The notes beneath the pieces were generated by a model. It did no database searches and was not told the origin of the DNA. It saw nothing but the letters and a program-made list of their open reading frames with translations. The position numbers were made by a program, and so were the translations under genes. Positions 61,824 to 64,000 of a stretch of DNA of 64,000 nt are shown in pieces. This DNA comes from Betaproteobacteria bacterium (lineage in GTDB: Bacteria; Pseudomonadota; Gammaproteobacteria; Burkholderiales; Casimicrobiaceae). Location: contig JAAFJA010000001.1 of the NCBI GenBank assembly GCA_013298765.1, positions 1-64,000 of the forward strand, written 5' to 3'. Position 1 is the stretch's first letter; the number at the start of each line of letters is the position of its first letter.

Positions 61824-62936
61824 CTAAATCACAACGCTCGCGGCTATCGCAGCCTGCGAAGCACGAGCTGGTTGGAGCAATCGAAATAGATCCTTCGGAT
61901 CTTCGAGCGACGGAATGAGCTCGATCGATTGTCCGACATCGTTCGACATCGCGAGATCGCGCAAGAATCGGAGCGCGGAGAAATCTTCAATCGCGAAACC
62001 GACTGAATCGAACATCGTTACCTCAGCATCGCTTGCGCGACCGACATTGCGCCCCGCCAGCACTTCCCATAGCTCAGTGACTGCGAAGTCAGTGGGCATT
62101 TGTTGCAAATCGCCTTCAATCCGGGTTTGCGGCTCATATTCGACAAATACCTTCGCCAGTGCCATCACCTCTGGCGGGATTTCCGTTTTGCCGGGGCAAT
62201 CGCCACCAACCGCGTTGAGATGAACGCCTGGCTCAATCATGTCGGCAGATAGGATCGCCGCGTTCGTTTTGTCAGCGGTCACCGTGGTCACGATGTCTGC
62301 ACCACAAACGGCTTCGCGCGCGCTCGAACACACCGTTAGCACCAGGTTAGCTGCGTCGCCGCTTCGCTCTAGATTGCGGACCAATTTTGCTGTTGCGCTT
62401 GGGTCACAGTCGTAGAGACGGATTTCTTCGATGCCGAGCAAGTGATGAAACGCAAGCGCTTGAAACTCACTTTGAGCGCCGTTGCCGATCAAGGCCATCG
62501 TGCGCGAATTCGCACGTGCGAGCGCGCGCGCCGCGACTGCCGAAGTGGCCGCGGTGCGAATCGCAGTCGTTAGCGTCAGCTCGCTAATCAACAGCGGCAT
62601 CCCAGTTGCGACGTCTGCGAGCACACCGAAGGCCATCACGGTGGGTAAGCCGATGGCGGTGTTCTTGGGGTGACCGTTTACGTACTTAAACGTAAATGAT
62701 TTGTCGTCTGCGATAGGCATCAACTCAATGACACCGTCGCGGGAATGGCATGCGAGCCGCGCCGATTTATCAAACGACTTCCAACGCAAAAAATCTTGAG
62801 CAATGTTTGCGGCAACGCCTTGCAGGCATTGCGGCAAACCGCGCTCGGCGATCATGCGCGCGACCTCGGGTGCGCTCAAAAAGCGCGTTTCTTCGTGTCG
62901 ATTTCGTTTTAGTGTTTGCTGTGAATTGCGATCCAT
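61824..62936 (-). CDS. ornithine cyclodeaminase family protein
   Basis: A 370-residue enzyme of the ornithine cyclodeaminase/mu-crystallin family. The family core is FKYVNGHPKNTAIGLPTVMAFGVLADVATGMPLLISE, TTAIRTAATSAVAARALAR and the NAD-binding loop ALIGNGAQSEFQALAF; catalytic Asp and Glu lie in AVGGDCPGKTEIPPE. It probably turns ornithine into proline and ammonia with NAD. It is transcribed away from the Lrp/AsnC gene, which is the usual arrangement for Lrp-controlled amino-acid catabolism. Confidence 0.92.
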   Translation of the reverse strand: MDRNSQQTLKRNRHEETRFLSAPEVARMIAERGLPQCLQGVAANIAQDFLRWKSFDKSARLACHSRDGVIELMPIADDKSFTFKYVNGHPKNTAIGLPTVMAFGVLADVATGMPLLISELTLTTAIRTAATSAVAARALARANSRTMALIGNGAQSEFQALAFHHLLGIEEIRLYDCDPSATAKLVRNLERSGDAANLVLTVCSSAREAVCGADIVTTVTADKTNAAILSADMIEPGVHLNAVGGDCPGKTEIPPEVMALAKVFVEYEPQTRIEGDLQQMPTDFAVTELWEVLAGRNVGRASDAEVTMFDSVGFAIEDFSALRFLRDLAMSNDVGQSIELIPSLEDPKDLFRLLQPARASQAAIAASVVI

Positions 62937-63045
62937 TGGTTGGCTCCGTGGGTCAGGTGAAGGGCGGCTCGGAAGGGTGAAACGCCACGGAGAGAATTTT
63001 GAAGCTTGGTTGCGTCAAGCAAAAGCCTAAAAACTGATAGAAATC

Positions 63046-63059
63046 GATAAATTTTTATC
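63046..63059. promoter_or_regulatory. candidate Lrp-type operator
   Basis: GATAAA-TT-TTTATC is a perfect palindrome in an AT-rich stretch between the divergent ornithine cyclodeaminase and Lrp genes, 33 bases before the regulator's ATG. Lrp-family regulators favour AT-rich palindromes, so this is a reasonable site for auto- and target regulation. Confidence 0.5.
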
Positions 63060-63091
63060 ATTATGACAATTTTCACTGGCAAAATGTGCAA

Positions 63092-63517
63092 ATGGACGAG
63101 ATAGATCACAAGCTCATTGCGCTGCTTCGGCAAAACGCTCGCGAAAGCATCGCCACGTTAGCGGCGAGACTGAAAGTCTCTCGCGGCACCGTTACTAACC
63201 GCCTCACTAAAATGGAAGAAGAAGGCATTATTGTTGGGTACACAATAAAGCTGAGACCTGACGTTAAACCCGAACAAATCAAGGCTTGGACGAGTATTGC
63301 TGTTGATGGAAACCGTACGCGCGAAGTGATCGCCAATCTCATGGGCGAGCCCGGCGTCGCCACACTTGTCGATACCAATGGTCGCTGGGATCTACTCGCT
63401 GAGCTGCGCGCCGAAAACCTGCAAGACCTCGCCAAAGTGCTCGAACGAATTCGCTTGCTCAAAGGCATCGCGAACACGGAAACGAGTATTCACTTGGAGA
63501 CCTACAGACTCTCGTAG
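63092..63517 (+). CDS. Lrp/AsnC family transcriptional regulator
   Basis: A 141-residue regulator. The N-terminal helix-turn-helix is DEIDHKLIALLRQNARESIATLAARLKVSRGTVTNRLTKMEEEGIIVGY. The C-terminal RAM domain (VATLVDTNGRWDLLAELRAENLQDLAKVLERIRLLKGI) forms the ligand-binding oligomer. ATG 63092 is preferred over a GTG two codons upstream. It is divergent from the ornithine cyclodeaminase gene, which it probably activates with an amino-acid ligand. Confidence 0.95.
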   Translation: MDEIDHKLIALLRQNARESIATLAARLKVSRGTVTNRLTKMEEEGIIVGYTIKLRPDVKPEQIKAWTSIAVDGNRTREVIANLMGEPGVATLVDTNGRWDLLAELRAENLQDLAKVLERIRLLKGIANTETSIHLETYRLS

Positions 63518-63844
63518 CGACAGAGCGCGCTCAGACACTTTTTACGATCACCTGCGGAGTCCTGCGCAACAGGGCGTTGATGCGCTTACGACCTCTTCAC
63601 ACGGCGCCGCATAGAAATGCGTCTGGCGGAGGAAAGCATCGCTGCAAGAACCGAAGCTCCCTTAGCTAGGCGAGGCATTTTCAGAAATTCTTGACGTAGC
63701 GGCACGAGTTCAAATCGGCTCTGCAAGATTACTTTTAGCTAGACACCGACGCGTCGCGAGGAGATCAGCACGGTGGACTCGTACCGCGCTGGTCACTGCG
63801 TTCGACCGCACCACTCCGTCTGAACGATACCTTGTGAATGGGGG
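63518..63844. other. 327-base intergenic region without recognisable features
   Basis: Between the Lrp gene and a partial gene convergent from the right. Short frames are present but none has a ribosome-binding site or protein-like sequence. No tRNA or clear terminator is seen. Confidence 0.4.
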
Positions 63845-64000
63845 TTATGGCGCGACAGCTCGGCGCTGGGCGACCCATTGCCAATAGTTCGGCGATTGAT
63901 ACGCGTTGGTGGCGGAGTACGCTTTGCCCCAGGCGTTATGCCCGCCGCCGCTCGTGCAGCTCGCGCCGGGGTCCGTAGTCGTGATCGCAGGAGTGTTGCA
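63845..64000 (-). CDS. 3' end of a probably secreted protein, cut by the window edge
   Basis: The reverse strand is open from the right edge to a TAA at 63845-63847. The 51 visible residues include TTTDPGASCTSGGGHNAWG, then KAYSATNAYQSPNYWQWVAQ, ending RRAVAP. The Gly, Thr, Trp and Tyr content is protein-like and suggests a secreted or carbohydrate-active protein. Family and full length cannot be judged from the fragment. Confidence 0.55.
   Translation of the reverse strand, partial: CNTPAITTTDPGASCTSGGGHNAWGKAYSATNAYQSPNYWQWVAQRRAVAP

Overview
The window looks like chromosomal DNA of a betaproteobacterium, probably Burkholderiales-like. This rests on moderately high GC and on the gene content: uvrB, uraA, folE, nadE, PII, edd/eda, DUF1178, TrhO, LysE and FemAB-type GNAT, plus secreted proteins with IPTL-type C-terminal signals. 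No rRNA, tRNA, CRISPR, prophage or complete insertion sequence was recognised. Repeats are abundant: several REP-like palindromes, one IS5-type MITE with target duplications, and a translated palindromic element.

Layout. 0.1-3 kb: a hypothetical gene and uvrB behind a LexA-box promoter that appears to give a leaderless mRNA. 3-10 kb: a 1425-residue secreted multidomain protein with a dockerin-like tail, a secreted serine hydrolase and a PAP2 phosphatase. 10-13 kb: a YefM-YoeB toxin-antitoxin pair, small hypotheticals and uraA. 13.6-15 kb: folE coupled to a BLUF photoreceptor gene. 15-31 kb: a surface-protein region with an IPTL-CTERM protein, a lipoprotein, a 2479-residue exported giant, tldD, a DUF7948/SBBP protein, an RluF-type pseudouridine synthase, another lipoprotein and a beta-helix protein. 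31-42 kb: housekeeping genes (mscL, PII, nadE, GNAT, HDAC-like deacetylase, enoyl-CoA hydratase/isomerase, mgsA, PfkB kinase, MITE, LysE, RluA, trhO, DUF1178). 42-49 kb: two near-identical amino-acid-type binding proteins without a permease, then an Fbp-type ATPase and fused permease without a binding protein. 49-51 kb: a glycine-rich secreted protein with a dockerin-like tail. 51.6-54 kb: edd-eda (Entner-Doudoroff). 54-59.5 kb: a Tat-exported molybdenum hydroxylase pair followed by soxX-Y-Z-A. 59.6-64 kb: an NAD(P)-binding protein divergent from a GbsR/MarR regulator and DCC protein, ornithine cyclodeaminase divergent from an Lrp regulator, and the 3' end of a further gene.

How the genes work together. 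Edd and Eda split 6-phosphogluconate into pyruvate and glyceraldehyde 3-phosphate, and the PfkB kinase at 37974-38900 is a candidate KDG kinase feeding the same route. SoxXA could load sulfur substrates onto SoxYZ, but soxB and soxCD are absent here, and SoxY lacks its usual glycine-rich tail.

The most unusual signal is a palindromic DNA element of about 70 bp translated in one constant frame. It gives peptides of the type V-G-A-D-x-A-A-L ... P-S-D-A-K-S-S-P-T inside the DUF7948/SBBP protein. A half-copy in the same frame lies inside edd. One copy carries an 11-base poly-G tract that could switch the reading frame.
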